A stretch of 55,866 nucleotides of DNA, from NCBI GenBank assembly GCA_963785755.1, contig CAWAXG010000054.1:1-55866 (forward strand), in the 5' to 3' direction. The notes beneath the pieces are model-generated. The model was not told the origin of the DNA. It ran no database searches and saw only the letters and a program-made list of their open reading frames with translations. The DNA comes from JACCXG01 sp963785755 (lineage in GTDB: Bacteria; Acidobacteriota; Vicinamibacteria; Vicinamibacterales; 2-12-FULL-66-21). Positions 10,100-19,879 of this stretch are shown here, one piece after another. Within the stretch, counting starts at the first letter, position 1. The number at the start of each line of letters is the position of its first letter. The translations under genes were made by a program, and so were the position numbers.

Positions 10100-10765
10100 C
10101 CACACAAGGCGACGAGCTCGGTCGTCTTCTGCCTGTTCATGCCGACCGACAAGGCGTTACGCGATGCCTGTTTCGCCGTAGGCGACGGGGGCAAGATGAT
10201 GTTCGGCCTTGTCAACCGGATCGCGAAGGAGGAACCGGAATTGACGCCGACCGAATCGGGCAAGATTCCCGCCGATCAGATCGCGGCGCTGGAGATCTTC
10301 CACCGGTCGAAAGAGAACAAGGACGTGATCGGGGCCGCCTTTTTCCATCCATCAACCGTGCCGCAGGGCTTCGCGGTGGAACTGAACCTTTTCCCCGGTG
10401 ATAATCCGCCCTCGTTCCCGCCGGTGATCATCCACCACAAGTTCGTTGTCATCGACGCCGAGACCGAGTCGCCCGTGATCTACACCGGGTCGGCCAACAT
10501 GAGCGGCAACTCGGTGTTCAAGAACGACGAGAACCTGCTCGAGATCACGGGCTCGCCGCGGCTGGCGCGGATCTACCTCGCCGAGTTCCTCCGCCTGTAC
10601 GAGCACTACCGGGCTCGCGCCAGGTTCATCGCCTTCAAGCAGAGCGGGGCGGCGCCGGCGAATACGGGATTCGCACTGCGCCCGGACCGCAAGTGGGCCG
10701 ACAAGCACTTCGCGCCGGGCACACCGGAGTTCAAGGCCCGTTTGCGGATGCTGAGTGTCGGGTGA
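10100..10765 (+). pseudogene. Phospholipase D-like protein, 5'-truncated
   Basis: Only the C-terminal half of a PLD-fold protein is present. The segment HHKFVVIDAETESPVIYTGS is an HxK(x)4D-type catalytic motif, followed by NMSGNSVFKNDENLLEI, typical of the second HKD half. The N-terminal half with the other motif is absent, and no start with a ribosome binding site precedes the homologous part, which begins around 10100 (VVFCLFMPTDK). An internal ATG lies at 10139. Full-length relatives have about twice this size. It is a likely remnant or partial gene; a functional half-length protein that dimerises is less likely but possible. Confidence 0.7.
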
Positions 10766-11029
10766 ACTGAGGGGTAGTTGCCAGTCGTTAGTAGCAGGCC
10801 AAACTGTTGAACCGCCGGCGCGCGTAGGATCGACAAGAGTCGAGTCTTTCGGAGAAGAGGATCAGGGGCAGGAAGAGAGGCAGCGAGAGCGCTCCGGAAG
10901 AACTGCCGCTTGCCCAGGCGAGCGGGACGGCCAGCGCGCTGTTTCAGCCGACAAGGGGAATCGGCAAAGCGACCCTACCTAGACTCGACTAAATCGTTGC
11001 AGACTCGGCCGAAGGCGCGCCGCCGCGGC
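10766..11029. other. Non-coding stretch between convergent genes
   Basis: Nothing gene-like was found. It lies between the 3' ends of the PLD-like fragment and the minus-strand TPR gene. A purine-rich stretch at 10850-10890 (GA-rich) is the only compositional oddity. Confidence 0.4.
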
Positions 11030-12663
11030 TCACCGCTGCGATAGGAACGACAGTGCCGCCTTGACCTCCGGACGTGCGCAGCGCGGGCCGCAGAGGGCCA
11101 CGAGCTCCTCGTAGGACTCTGCGGGCGGTGACGCGTTGACCGGCGGCATCCGCTGCGCGCGCCGCGCCCGCGAGTGTGTTGAACCGCTTCGGTGCATCAG
11201 CGAGCGAGCGCTCGTAGGCCGCGAGGGCGTCGGCAGGCCGCTTCAGCTCGAGGAGCAGGTCGCCCAGCTGCTCGCGCGCCGGAAGGATGGCTCCCGGCGT
11301 GACGGGATGCTTGCCCACGGCTTCTCTCTCTCGGCGGCCTCGGTGAGGAGACGCACTGCCTCGTCGGCCCGGCCTTCACCGGCGGCGATCGATCCCGCCG
11401 CGGCCAGCCGCATGGAGGCGACCTGTCCGGCCCAGTCGTAGGGCCCGGCCGGGGGCTGCTTCGCAAGCTGGGCCTCCGTCGCCGAGAGCGATGCCAGCGC
11501 CTGTCGGGCGCGCGGAAGATCGTTCGTGCGGGACGCCCCGATTGCGTTCGCGAAGTCGGTGACGCCGCGTACGTAGACGAACTCGTGCCAGGGCATCTTC
11601 ACGGTTGGAAACGGAAGGGTGGCGGCAGCACGCCAGTCGCGCCGCTCGAGCGCATAGCGTGCGGGGATGGCGACGAGCGCATACGCCGCCGCGAAGTTCG
11701 GCTCGTCGAACCTGTCGGCTCGCCGTACTTCGTCCACGAACTTCCGCGCGTCCGTATCCTTGCCCTGCTGCAGATAGGCGTACTCGAGATAGTCCATCGC
11801 GTGCAGCGCGTCGAAGGACGCCGCGCCGGGATGGGCACGCGCGGCCACCCGCTTGCCCGCGGCAGATGACTCGAGGTTCGAGGCGATGCACTCGTCCCAC
11901 AGCCCGAGCCGCGTGAAGATGTGCGACGGCATGTGGAGCGCGTGCGGCGAGGCCGGTGCGGTCTTGGCGTAGCTGCGGGCGGCCGGGAGCGCCAGGCTGG
12001 CGAGCGCCGGATAGTCGAAGGCGTGAATCGTGTAGTGATGGATTCCAGGATGCTTCGGGTGCGTCTTCAGGAGGCCGTTCAGAATCGCGGCGGCCTGCTT
12101 CTGCTGGGCGAAGGTCCGATCGCCGGCTGGCGCCGTACCGAGCAGCGCCAGCGCGACGAAGATCTGGGCCTCGGCATCCTCCGGGAAGTCGGAGGCGAGC
12201 TGTTCCATTGCCGTGCAGTAGGCGCCGGCCCGCGCCCTCGGGTCGCGTCCCTCGCCCTGCGCGTAGTAGGCACCTATAGCCGCGATGTAGCGCCGCTCGC
12301 GATCACTCTTGGCGCCAGCGCGCTCGCCGGCCAAGGCCGCCGCCCGTCCGGCGGCGAGCTCCTGCTCGTTGGGCGGCGCCCAAAGGGGATGGTAGTACGT
12401 CATCGCCACACCCCACTGCGCCATGCCGCACGCGGGGTCGATTCGACGGCGTCAAGGAACGACCCGCGCGCCTCCTCGTAGCCGAAGGAATGGAGCAGGG
12501 CGAGCCCGCGGTCGAAGGCCACGCGCGCCATCGCCTCGCACGTGATGGGGAACTCGACCACGCCCAGCTCCTCCGGCCCGTGTTTGTGATCGTGACCGAC
12601 CTGTGCCAGAGCTGGCGCCGCGACCGTACAGGCCACTATGAACAGCAGACTGCGATGGAGCAC
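11030..12663 (-). CDS. Secreted TPR-repeat protein, multiple frameshifts
   Basis: Likely start is the GTG at 12663, preceded by an AGGAGG box five bases away. It gives a signal peptide (LHRSLLFIVACTVAAPALA) and then HDHKHG. The body holds several TPR helices (for example AMAQWGVAMTYYHPLW, EAQIFVALALLG, HMPSHIFTRLGLWDECI, DALHAMDYLEYAYLQQGKD). The frame must shift near 12433, again near 11318 in a GA dinucleotide run, and again near 11125. With these shifts the protein ends with AESYEELVALCG and SFLSQR at the TGA at 11030. About 540 residues were probably intended. Acidobacterial homologues of this TPR family are intact, so either the sequence contains errors or the gene is decaying. Confidence 0.75.
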
Positions 12664-12794
12664 CAGAACCTCCTGTCCAGGGATTTTACCGTCGACCGGT
12701 GTCGTGGATGGGTGAGCGCTGCACCTCAACTGAGCTTTTGCAGGTGGGGCGGATGTTGCAACGTTCCGTCGGAATGCTGAAGAAGGGACGTCCA

Positions 12795-13379
12795 ATGAAC
12801 CGAATGCCTCAACTGCTGCTTTCCCTGGTTGTTTCCATCGTCGTGGTGGGATGCGGGAGAGATGAGCTGAAAACACAGACTGAACCGGTGGGTACCGGCA
12901 CGCCAACCGCTCGCGACCCGGTCGCGACTCGCGGCACTCGAGACGCTGGTTTCTTGCGTGAACAACTCGCTGTCGCAGATAAACAAGTGGGCCTCGCGCG
13001 ACTGGCGTCCGAGCGGGCCACGCGTCCAGCTGTAAGGAAACTCGGTGAGATGATGTTGCGGGATCACCGGCAGGCGAGTGAGGAGCTGCGGCAGATTGCC
13101 TCAAGACAGCAAGTGAACGCCGGCGCAGAGAACGAACAGCTGAAGGTCGAACGCGAACGGCTGTCCAAGCTTTCTGGCGAGCAGTTCGACCGCGAATATC
13201 TCGACGAGATTATCGCTGACCATCAGGATGCGGTCGGCGACCTCGAAAACGCCGCGAAAGGGGACGATCCCGAGGTCGCCCAGTGGGCGGCAAGGAATCT
13301 TCCAATCGTGCGCCGTCACCTCGACGAGGCGCAGCAGCTGCGCAAGACGGCGCCGCAGAAGGGCAATCCCCCTCAGTAG
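12795..13379 (+). CDS. DUF4142 family lipoprotein
   Basis: The ATG at 12795 gives 194 residues. The N-terminus has a lipoprotein signal, with a lipobox-like VVVGCG near residue 18. Residues about 50-180 form the helical, ferritin-like DUF4142 domain: FLREQLAVADKQVGLARLA, KLGEMMLRDHRQASEELRQIA, FDREYLDEIIADHQDAV and a final helix LPIVRRHLDEAQQL. The paired D/H residues on the helices are typical of the family, whose function is not established. The open frame upstream of the ATG is not needed. It is divergent from the TPR gene. Confidence 0.88.
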   Translation: MNRMPQLLLSLVVSIVVVGCGRDELKTQTEPVGTGTPTARDPVATRGTRDAGFLREQLAVADKQVGLARLASERATRPAVRKLGEMMLRDHRQASEELRQIASRQQVNAGAENEQLKVERERLSKLSGEQFDREYLDEIIADHQDAVGDLENAAKGDDPEVAQWAARNLPIVRRHLDEAQQLRKTAPQKGNPPQ

Positions 13380-13441
13380 CTCCACCGGCCCGCTCGGACC
13401 GTCGCGACAGGCCGTCGCGGTGTGGGTGGCCCACGCCGTGC

Positions 13442-14696
13442 TCACCGTGTGTCGCGAACTGCACCTGTACTGGAATCAGGCCGCATCGAACCTGTACGCC
13501 ACAGCGTGATGTTGTCGCGCGCCGAGCCCACAATGCCAGCGTAAGCAGCTTCTTCGCCGCCGCCGCCGGGCAGGCTCTCGAGAATGGAGATCGGCGTGGC
13601 GAAGCGCCGACTCGAACGGCGAGCACTCTCTCTCTTCGGGCTGTGAGACGAGAAGAACTATCTGAACGAATAGAGCGTGAACTGCTGGATCGCAGCGACT
13701 GCGTCAAGGCACTACTCGGTTGCCACCGCACCCAGCCCCACGCAATTGGGATCGCGACGCGCCGCAATTCGGCGCGCCCGGCTTTACTGATCCCCTGATC
13801 CTGCACGCGTTGGTCGCTCCGATAGGGCACCGGCACCAGCCCCGTCAAGGCCCCGAGCTGCCGCCCATTGGCGAACGTGCGCGTGCCGAACAACTCCGCA
13901 CTGAACAGCGCGCCACTGATGTCCGCGACGCCGCGCAGCGTCGTCAACTGCCGCGCCACCCGCGCCACCCGCGTCTGGCCCGCTGGTCATCAGCGCCGTC
14001 CGCGCGTCGCTCAACACGGCCGCGCGCGCCTCCACGGTCGCCAAGGCTGCCCACTCGCGGAGGATCCGCGCCCGCAGCGCCGCCGGAAACGGCCGCCCAT
14101 CGCCGGTCCCGACGGCGCCCAGGCGACACGCGAACGTCGCATCCAGCACCAGCCGCACGCCTTGCGTGGCCAACAACGCCTGGATCCGATTGCGCAGGCG
14201 CGTCCGATCCGCACGCACCGTGTCCAGCTCTCGGGGCAGCTGCCGGTCGTCCTCCGCCGCCGCCGAGGGCACGTGCACCACGCTCCAGACCTTGCGCTCG
14301 CCGCCCGCCCACCGCATCAGTAGCTGCAGCAGCTTGCACGCATCCAGCCGATCCGTCTTCGCCCGCCGCCATTTCCGATTCACATCAATACTCGACGAGT
14401 CCACCACCACGTTGTCGATCCCCTGCGGGCCCAGCCAGCGGTGCAACCAGAATCCGTCGCGGCCCGCTTCGTAACAACTCCGGACTGGCGTGTCCCCCGG
14501 CAGGCCAAAGCGGACCTTGGCGGCGCGCACTTCTCGCTCGAGGGCCGCCAGGTCGCCCGCAGGGATCGTGCGCAGGCGCGGGCGTTCGCCGGCGCCGTCG
14601 TAAAGCCCAGCGTGCACTTCGGCTCCCCAGTTCAAAGGCCAGATACAACACCACCGCACGTGCGCTACACTCGGTCGAACGGGTCGTCGTGGTCAT
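13442..14696 (-). pseudogene. IS110-type transposase remnant
   Basis: The fragments, in order on the minus strand, match one transposase. The N-terminal MTTTTRST and VVLYLAFELG lie in one frame from 14696. A second frame continues with CYEAGRDGFWLHRWLGPQGI, VVVDSSSIDVNRKWRRAKTDRLDA and the helical middle. A third frame carries the C-terminal domain (RQLGALTGLVPVPY, DQGISKAGRAELRRVAIPIAWGW). The acidic residues in YEAGRDG, VDSSSI and KTDRLDA are the DEDD-type catalytic positions of IS110 transposases. At least three shifts of frame and a degraded end near 13442 make it inactive. IS110 elements lack classical terminal repeats, so the element ends cannot be placed. Confidence 0.8.
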
Positions 14697-14863
14697 CAGC
14701 TCCTCCTTCGTGCCAGTCCAGCACCGCTGTCGGAGCTTACCGCGGCGGCCCTTCGCGCTTCTCAGCCGCGACGGCCACCTACATAGCATCTGTGAAGGCG
14801 AGACGCCGCCGCAGAGCCAGGATTTTCACAAGGAGGACGGGAGGTTTGCGGTTGATCCGTCCT
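14697..14863 (-). other. Region upstream of the IS110 remnant
   Basis: It is non-coding. An inverted pair, TGTGAA near 14790 and TTCACA near 14826, could form a hairpin. In intact IS110 elements the region 5' of the transposase can encode a structured bridge RNA; I cannot show that here. Confidence 0.25.
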
Positions 14864-15910
14864 TTACCGTCGTTGCGCGTTCCGTCGCGGAGCCATCGGA
14901 TGCGCCGGATCCTCGAGGACGGCCTCGATGATCCGGGGTCTGGGTGCGCCGGCCGCAGCACCGAATGACGCGGTCCGAAGCCCGGTCGGAAAGGCGAGGA
15001 ACGCCTCGGTCTGGCTCGCTGTCGTCACCGGCAGCTCCACCGCGCTTCCCGTGATCGCGCCCTCGTTGTTGATGTCCTGCGCGCGTGTCAGGTGGAACGC
15101 ATATCCGGGAGTCCTGAACGCGTTGAGATCCCGCATCACGCTGTTCTCGAACAGAAAGGCATGACAGGAGCCCTGAACCGGGCACGACGTGCCGACGATC
15201 TGGCCCTTGTCGTTGATGCCCAGCGCAAGCGCCGTCGTATGGTCCGCTAGCGTTCCGAGATCTCTGATCCCTTCGCTTCGCGTCCACACGAACGCGCGGA
15301 ACCTGGGATTGTTTGGAGGGTCACCCGCCTGGCTGGCGAAACCCACGACGACGCCGTGCCGGTTGATCGCCGTCGGCGTGTTCCAGGTGTCACCTCCAAG
15401 CGTGCCGATGTTGTCCACCGTGCCGTTCTCCCAGATCACCGCGTGCTTCGCGGTGTGCCGGCCGACCGCCTGATCGCAGGTGCCGGAGATGCCCACCGCC
15501 TGACCGACGTCGTTGATCGCGGTCGCGGCGCCGGAGGTGTCATCCACGTCCCAGAGCGGCAGCTCACGGATCTCCTCCGTTCCCGGTCCCCAGAGCACCG
15601 GGCGGAACTGGATCGTGCGGGGCGCCTCGCACGATACGGTGTCCTCGACGCCGTTTTCCGCCCAGCCGACGATCTCGCGCCGGTTGTTCGCTCGGGCCGC
15701 GTACCCGTTGATGCCTCCGCCGAGTGTCGGAAGCGCCCTCATCACTCCTTCTTCCCAGGCGACGCCACGGCACGTGTACCGCAACCGGTCCGGCCCCGGG
15801 AAGAACGAGGCGCAGCTCCACGTTGCCGCGGACGGATGTTCGACATTCGTTTGCGCGATCCCGACGATGAGCCCGGAATCGTTTTTCACCGGCCAGGCCA
15901 CGCTGCTTGG
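14864..15910 (-). pseudogene. HAF-repeat protein, 5'-truncated
   Basis: It contains at least four HAF-type repeats: Gly-rich propeller blades with the pattern INDxGxxVG followed by HAFxWxxG and LGTLGG. Examples are AINDVGQAVGISG, AVIWENGTVDNIGTLGG, RAFVWTRSEGIRDLGTLA, GINDKGQIVGTS and HAFLFENSVMRDLN. These are usually secreted proteins with a signal peptide. Here recognisable sequence begins abruptly at about 15910 (VAWPVKNDSGLIVG), without a signal peptide or the first blades. The upstream part of the frame (to 16090) overlaps the neighbouring gene. I therefore read it as a truncated copy. Confidence 0.7.
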
Positions 15911-16061
15911 AGGCGTCGCGCGCGGGCTATCGCAATTTTTCGTGGTGTGAAAGTTTCGAAGGGCGGTAGTAAAGCGAAAAAATTTGATAGTAATGACGAG
16001 CGGCTCGAGACGGGGACGACCCTCAGGCTTTGTTGGGCTTGTCGTCGGCCGGCCGCGCTCG

Positions 16062-16574
16062 CTAATCCTTCGTGAGCTCGTGCTCGGCAACGCCCTTGGG
16101 ATAACGATCGCCCACGAGATTCAGCCTCACGCCATGCTCCAGGAGCGCTTTGAGTCCGGCCAGCATCAGCGTGAACCCTTGTGTCGAATCGGCCATGTAC
16201 CTTCACGAGCTGATCTCCGTCGCCCGTGAAGCCGGACTCGGTAACCGTCACGAACGTCGTGCCGTCATCCAGAGGCGCGAACGTCCATTCAACTATCGTG
16301 GGTCCGCTGTATCCCGGCCACTCGATGACGATTCGACGGTTGGGTTCGATGACTCTGGCGGTGACCTGGATCAGACGTCGTACATCTCCCAATCCCATCG
16401 AATCGGCTGCCCGGCCACGAGCCGTCCGCTGCTTCTGGTAAACCAGAATTGCGTGGTGATCTCGGGGTTCACAATCGCCTCGAACACGTCGGCGACCGGC
16501 TTTCGAATGAGCATGCCGGTTTCCGTGATCGGCACCCGTGTGAGAAGAAGGCTCTCTCCCTGGACAGTGCTCAT
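16062..16574 (-). CDS. SRPBCC/AHSA1 (START-like) protein, two compensating frameshifts
   Basis: The start ATG at 16574 overlaps the upstream gene's stop by two bases. The frame opens MSTVQGESLLLTRVPITETG and covers the first strand and helix of a helix-grip fold (KPVADVFEAIVNPEITTQFWFT). A one-base deletion near 16380 breaks it after WEMYDV. The next frame gives VTARVIEPNRRIVIEWPG and EWTFAPLDDGTTFVTVTESGF. An extra base near 16195 then shifts it to YMADSTQGFTLMLAGLKALLEHG and the natural end HELTKD at 16062. The restored protein is about 170 residues, normal for this family of ligand-binding or stress-related proteins. Confidence 0.8.
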
Positions 16575-16966
16575 GGTGACTCCTTTGAAACGGCGAGCAT
16601 CGCCTGATCCTCCTCGATCCACGATTCGAGGATCGCCGCGACATCGCGCTCGCGTTCCAGGAGGTTGGCGCCTGCCTCGCGGATGTCCGACGCGACCATG
16701 GCGTCAGCCTCGTGGCGGGCCATCGGAAGATCCCGATATCCGGCCATGCGGTCGGCGGTCGCGCGAAGCTGCGACGTAAGGTTGCGGTATTCGCCCGCGA
16801 GCTGCTGGTACGCGGTGTGTTCCGCCCTGGCGTTGTCGTCAGTGAGGTCGAGCGTCTGCTGGTGCTTTTCGAGCACGTCGGCGATTGCAGCGGCCAGCGC
16901 GCTCAGTCTCTCGGGAAGCGCCGAGCGCTCGGCGAGGCCCTTGCCGCAGGTGCGTGACTTGTCCAT
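16571..16966 (-). CDS. Hypothetical helical protein, 131 aa
   Basis: An almost entirely helical, acidic protein (SALPERLSALAAAIADVLEKH, QQLAGEYRNLTSQLRATADRMAGY, NLLERERDVAAILESWIEEDQ). The pattern of spaced heptads suggests a helical bundle or coiled coil. I do not recognise a named family. The downstream START-like gene begins inside its stop codon region, so the two are probably co-translated. The frame is intact over the full length. Confidence 0.65.
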   Translation of the reverse strand: MDKSRTCGKGLAERSALPERLSALAAAIADVLEKHQQTLDLTDDNARAEHTAYQQLAGEYRNLTSQLRATADRMAGYRDLPMARHEADAMVASDIREAGANLLERERDVAAILESWIEEDQAMLAVSKESP

Positions 16967-17048
16967 GTGTCATCCCTCATGAACCCTGATCGCAGAATGG
17001 ACCCATCGACGATCGTGGGCAAGGTCATGTGTACGGCGAAGTCTCCTA

Positions 17049-17290
17049 AAGCGATTTCAGGAACTCGACCAGATCCGCCTTCTGCTTTGCTGTGAGTCCC
17101 AGCACATGCGCGGCGTCCTTGCATCGACGCGAGGAAGTGGAACGCCCCCCCCCCCCCCCCCGCTGCGCGGGGCGCAAGCATGCGAAGCTGGCCGGGGTTG
17201 CAGACGATCGCCCGGCAGACGTTGAAAGAAGAACCGGCGCATATCCTGTGACGGGAATGCACGACTGTAACTGACTGAACATGAACGCCT
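17049..17290 (-). pseudogene. C-terminal remnant of a c-type cytochrome or cytochrome peroxidase
   Basis: The last 17 codons read LGLTAKQKADLVEFLKSL, a common ending of c-type cytochromes and di-haem peroxidases, in which the last helix follows the Met ligand loop. Upstream the similarity breaks at a run of 17 C bases (17145-17161 on the plus strand), and no CxxCH haem site or start is present in frame. The rest of the gene is missing. I infer a truncated remnant whose other part may have been lost at the homopolymer, possibly by assembly. Confidence 0.5.
17145..17161. repeat. 17-base poly-C tract
   Basis: An uninterrupted run of 17 C residues on the plus strand, inside the cytochrome remnant. 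Runs this long are rare in bacterial chromosomes. They are either contingency loci or artefacts of assembly joins. Confidence 0.95.
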
Positions 17291-17409
17291 TGCAGTCCAT
17301 GACCAGGAGACCATTGACGCATGCCCTTGTGGACCGTCACCCAAACGACTATAAGCACCAGGGGAAGGGCGGCACAGATGACGATCGGGTTGAAAAGGTA
17401 GCGACGGCG

Positions 17410-18694
17410 ATGGCCTTGTCGCACACGTGTTCGCGCCGTCGGTTTCTGCGCGGCGTCGCCGCCGGACCATTCGTGGCGGCTGCATGGCCCTTCGTTGATC
17501 ACGTTGCGGCCGCGCAGCGGAGACGCACGAAAATCCGGGACCTCCAGGTCATGATGCTGCAGGGTCCCGGCCGCACCTACACGCTCGTCAGGATCACTTC
17601 GGATTCCGGTCACCACGGCATCGCGGAGGCGTACGGATCACCAGGCGTCGGGGTGAAAGAGCAGGTGCTCTCGCTCAAGACGTGGCTCGTTGGCAAGGAT
17701 CCGCTCGAGATCGATGTGCTGTACACGCAGATGGGCGAGGGCACGCCGAGCCTGAGCGGGACTCGTACGGACGGCTCGGCCCACAACCTGATGCGCGCCG
17801 TCAGCGGCATCGAAATGGCGTTGTGGGATCTGGCGGGGAAGATCCTGGAGGTGCCGACGTCGACTCTGCTCGGCGGCAGGTTTCGCGACAAGGTGCGCGT
17901 CTACGACCATGCCGCGCCGAAGACCATGCTCGACAAGTCGGCGGTCGCCGACTGGGCGGCCAGGGCCAAAGCGCATCCGAGCGGCTTCACCTGCCACAAG
18001 TTCGGCTTTCCCCACAGCGATCCGGCGACCGACCGCGCCCGCGATCCATCCAATCGAGTGCTGACCACCAAAGAGCTGATTGCCGTGCAGCGGGGATTCG
18101 AGAACTGCCGCGACGCGCTCGGATGGGATCACGATCTGATGGTGCACTGCCACTGGGAGTACAGACCTCAGGACCGCGATTCAGATCAGCGAGGCCGTGG
18201 AGGCGATCAAGCCAGTGTGGCTCGAGGATCCGTTGCCCGTCGACTATTCCGATTCCTGGAAACGCCTCTGCGCCGCCTCGAAGGTGCCGATCTGCATGGG
18301 TGAGAACCTGGCGCGCCGCGAGGGATTCAAGGACTTCATCCTGAATCAGGGCTGCGACATCCTCCATCCCGACCTGCGCAATGCCGGCGGTTTTCTCGAG
18401 ACGAAACGCATCGCGGACATGGCTCACGTCTTTGGCCTGCCGATGGCCAATCACAACACCGGCAGCCAGGTCTGCACCTACGCATCCGCCCAGTGGGCGG
18501 CGTCGATCCGCGATTACATCGCTCTCGAGACCATTACTGGCGAAGGCGGCTGGATGGATCAGGTCCTGGTGCTCGACGGCCCCTACATCAAGGATGGATT
18601 CATCCAGGTCACCGACAAGCCGGGACTCGGCATCGAGCTGAATCCGGACGTTGTTCGCGCACACCTGGCGCCGGGAGAAACGTGGTGGGGATAA
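17410..18694 (+). CDS. Tat-exported enolase-superfamily (mandelate racemase-like) enzyme, frameshifted
   Basis: The ATG at 17410 gives a twin-arginine signal (SRRRFLRGVAAGPFVAAAWPF, residues 7-28). An N-terminal capping domain follows, then the barrel. The barrel shows the metal-ligand segments expected of the mandelate racemase/muconate lactonising family: LMVHCHWEY, then WLEDPLP and CMGENLARREG, then a histidine in MANHNTGSQ. These should bind Mg2+ and promote abstraction of a proton from a carboxylate substrate, such as sugar acid dehydration or epimerisation. One extra A at about 18163 breaks the frame after HWEY; removing it gives DLRTAIQISEAVEAIKPVWLEDP. It is the first gene before the ABC operon; the substrates may be linked. 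About 428 residues after repair. Confidence 0.85.
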
Positions 18695-18767
18695 TTGCGG
18701 TTGTCTCCTTCCCGCCGCCGGGCCAGGTGGCATCGACCGGCGTGGATATTCGTTCAGCGGATCGACC

Positions 18768-19878
18768 ATGGCGACACGATCAATAGGGGATGGTGTCTGG
18801 CGCGGAGCCAGGAGGCTGACCCTTGGTGTGCTGCTGATTGTCCTGGTCTCAGGGCTCCTGCTCGTCTCCGATCTCGATCGGCGGACCGGCGCCGCAGGGA
18901 CCTCGAACGCGACGCGCGTGCGACAAATCGGCGTGCTGCAGGTACTCGTCGACCCCGCCCCTCGAAGACGGGGCGCGCGGATTCGTCGACGGTCTGGGGG
19001 AGCTTGGCTTCCGCGATGGCGGCGGCCGGGTCGCGCTGACCTGGTACAAGGCTGAAGCCGACATGGGCGTGGCCAACGCGATTGCCAGGCAGCTGACGAG
19101 CGGCCAGTTCGATCTGATTGTGACGCTGGGGACGCCCGCGCTGCAGGCGGTGGCCAACGCGAACCGCGCAGGGCGCGTGCCGCACGTCTTCGGCGTCGTC
19201 GCCGCACCGCAGACGGCCGGCGTCGGAATCGGGGACAAGGGACCGCTGGATCATCCGCGGCACCTGATTGGCGTCGGCACATACATCAGCCCGGGCGACT
19301 CGTTCCGCATGGCCCGGCGCATGTTTCCTGGCCTGAAGTCGGTCGGGATCGTCTGGAATTCGGCCGAGTCGAACTCGCGGGTCTTCACGGAGGCCGCACG
19401 CGGCGTCTGCCGGGAGCTCGGCATCACCGTCCTCGAGGCCAACGTGGACAACTCGAACGGGGTCGCCGAGTCGGCCGCGTCGCTCGTGGCGCGCGGCGCC
19501 GACGCGCTCTGGCTGGGCGGCGACAACACCGTGATGACGGCGTCCGCGTCGCTCGTCGCCGCGGGGAAGGGCGGCCGCGTGCCCGTGTTCACCATCATCC
19601 CCGGAAACACCGAGAAAGGCTCGCTGTTCGACTACGGCGCGAATCTGTACGAGAACGGCAAAGCGATGGCCAGCCTGGCGGCCAAGGTGATCGAGGGGAC
19701 CGATCCAGCCGTGCTGCCGGTCGAGAATCTGGTCGTTTCACGCGTGATGATCAACATGCTGGCCCTCAGAGATCTGAAGGACCCCTGGCGTGTAACCCCC
19801 GACATGCTGCGCCAGGCCGAGACGGTGATCGACGAGGCCGGGACGCACAACAGAGCTCCCGGGCCGAACGGACGCTGA
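18768..19878 (+). CDS. ABC transporter substrate-binding protein, frameshifted
   Basis: The ATG at 18768 opens with a hydrophobic signal segment (RRLTLGVLLIVLVSGLLLVS). After VRQIGVLQVLVDPA a CCCC run at 18958-18961 seems one base too long. Dropping one C continues with LEDGARGFVDGLGELGF and the rest of the domain. The protein matches the ABC_sub_bind/TrpX type: DLIVTLGTPALQAVANA, GVVAAPQTAGVG, KSVGIVWNSAESNS and DALWLGGDNTVMTA. It should deliver a small organic solute to the permease encoded downstream. Relatives are called tryptophan-binding, but specificity is not visible here. It ends one base before the STAS gene. Confidence 0.85.
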
Positions 19879-19879
19879 C

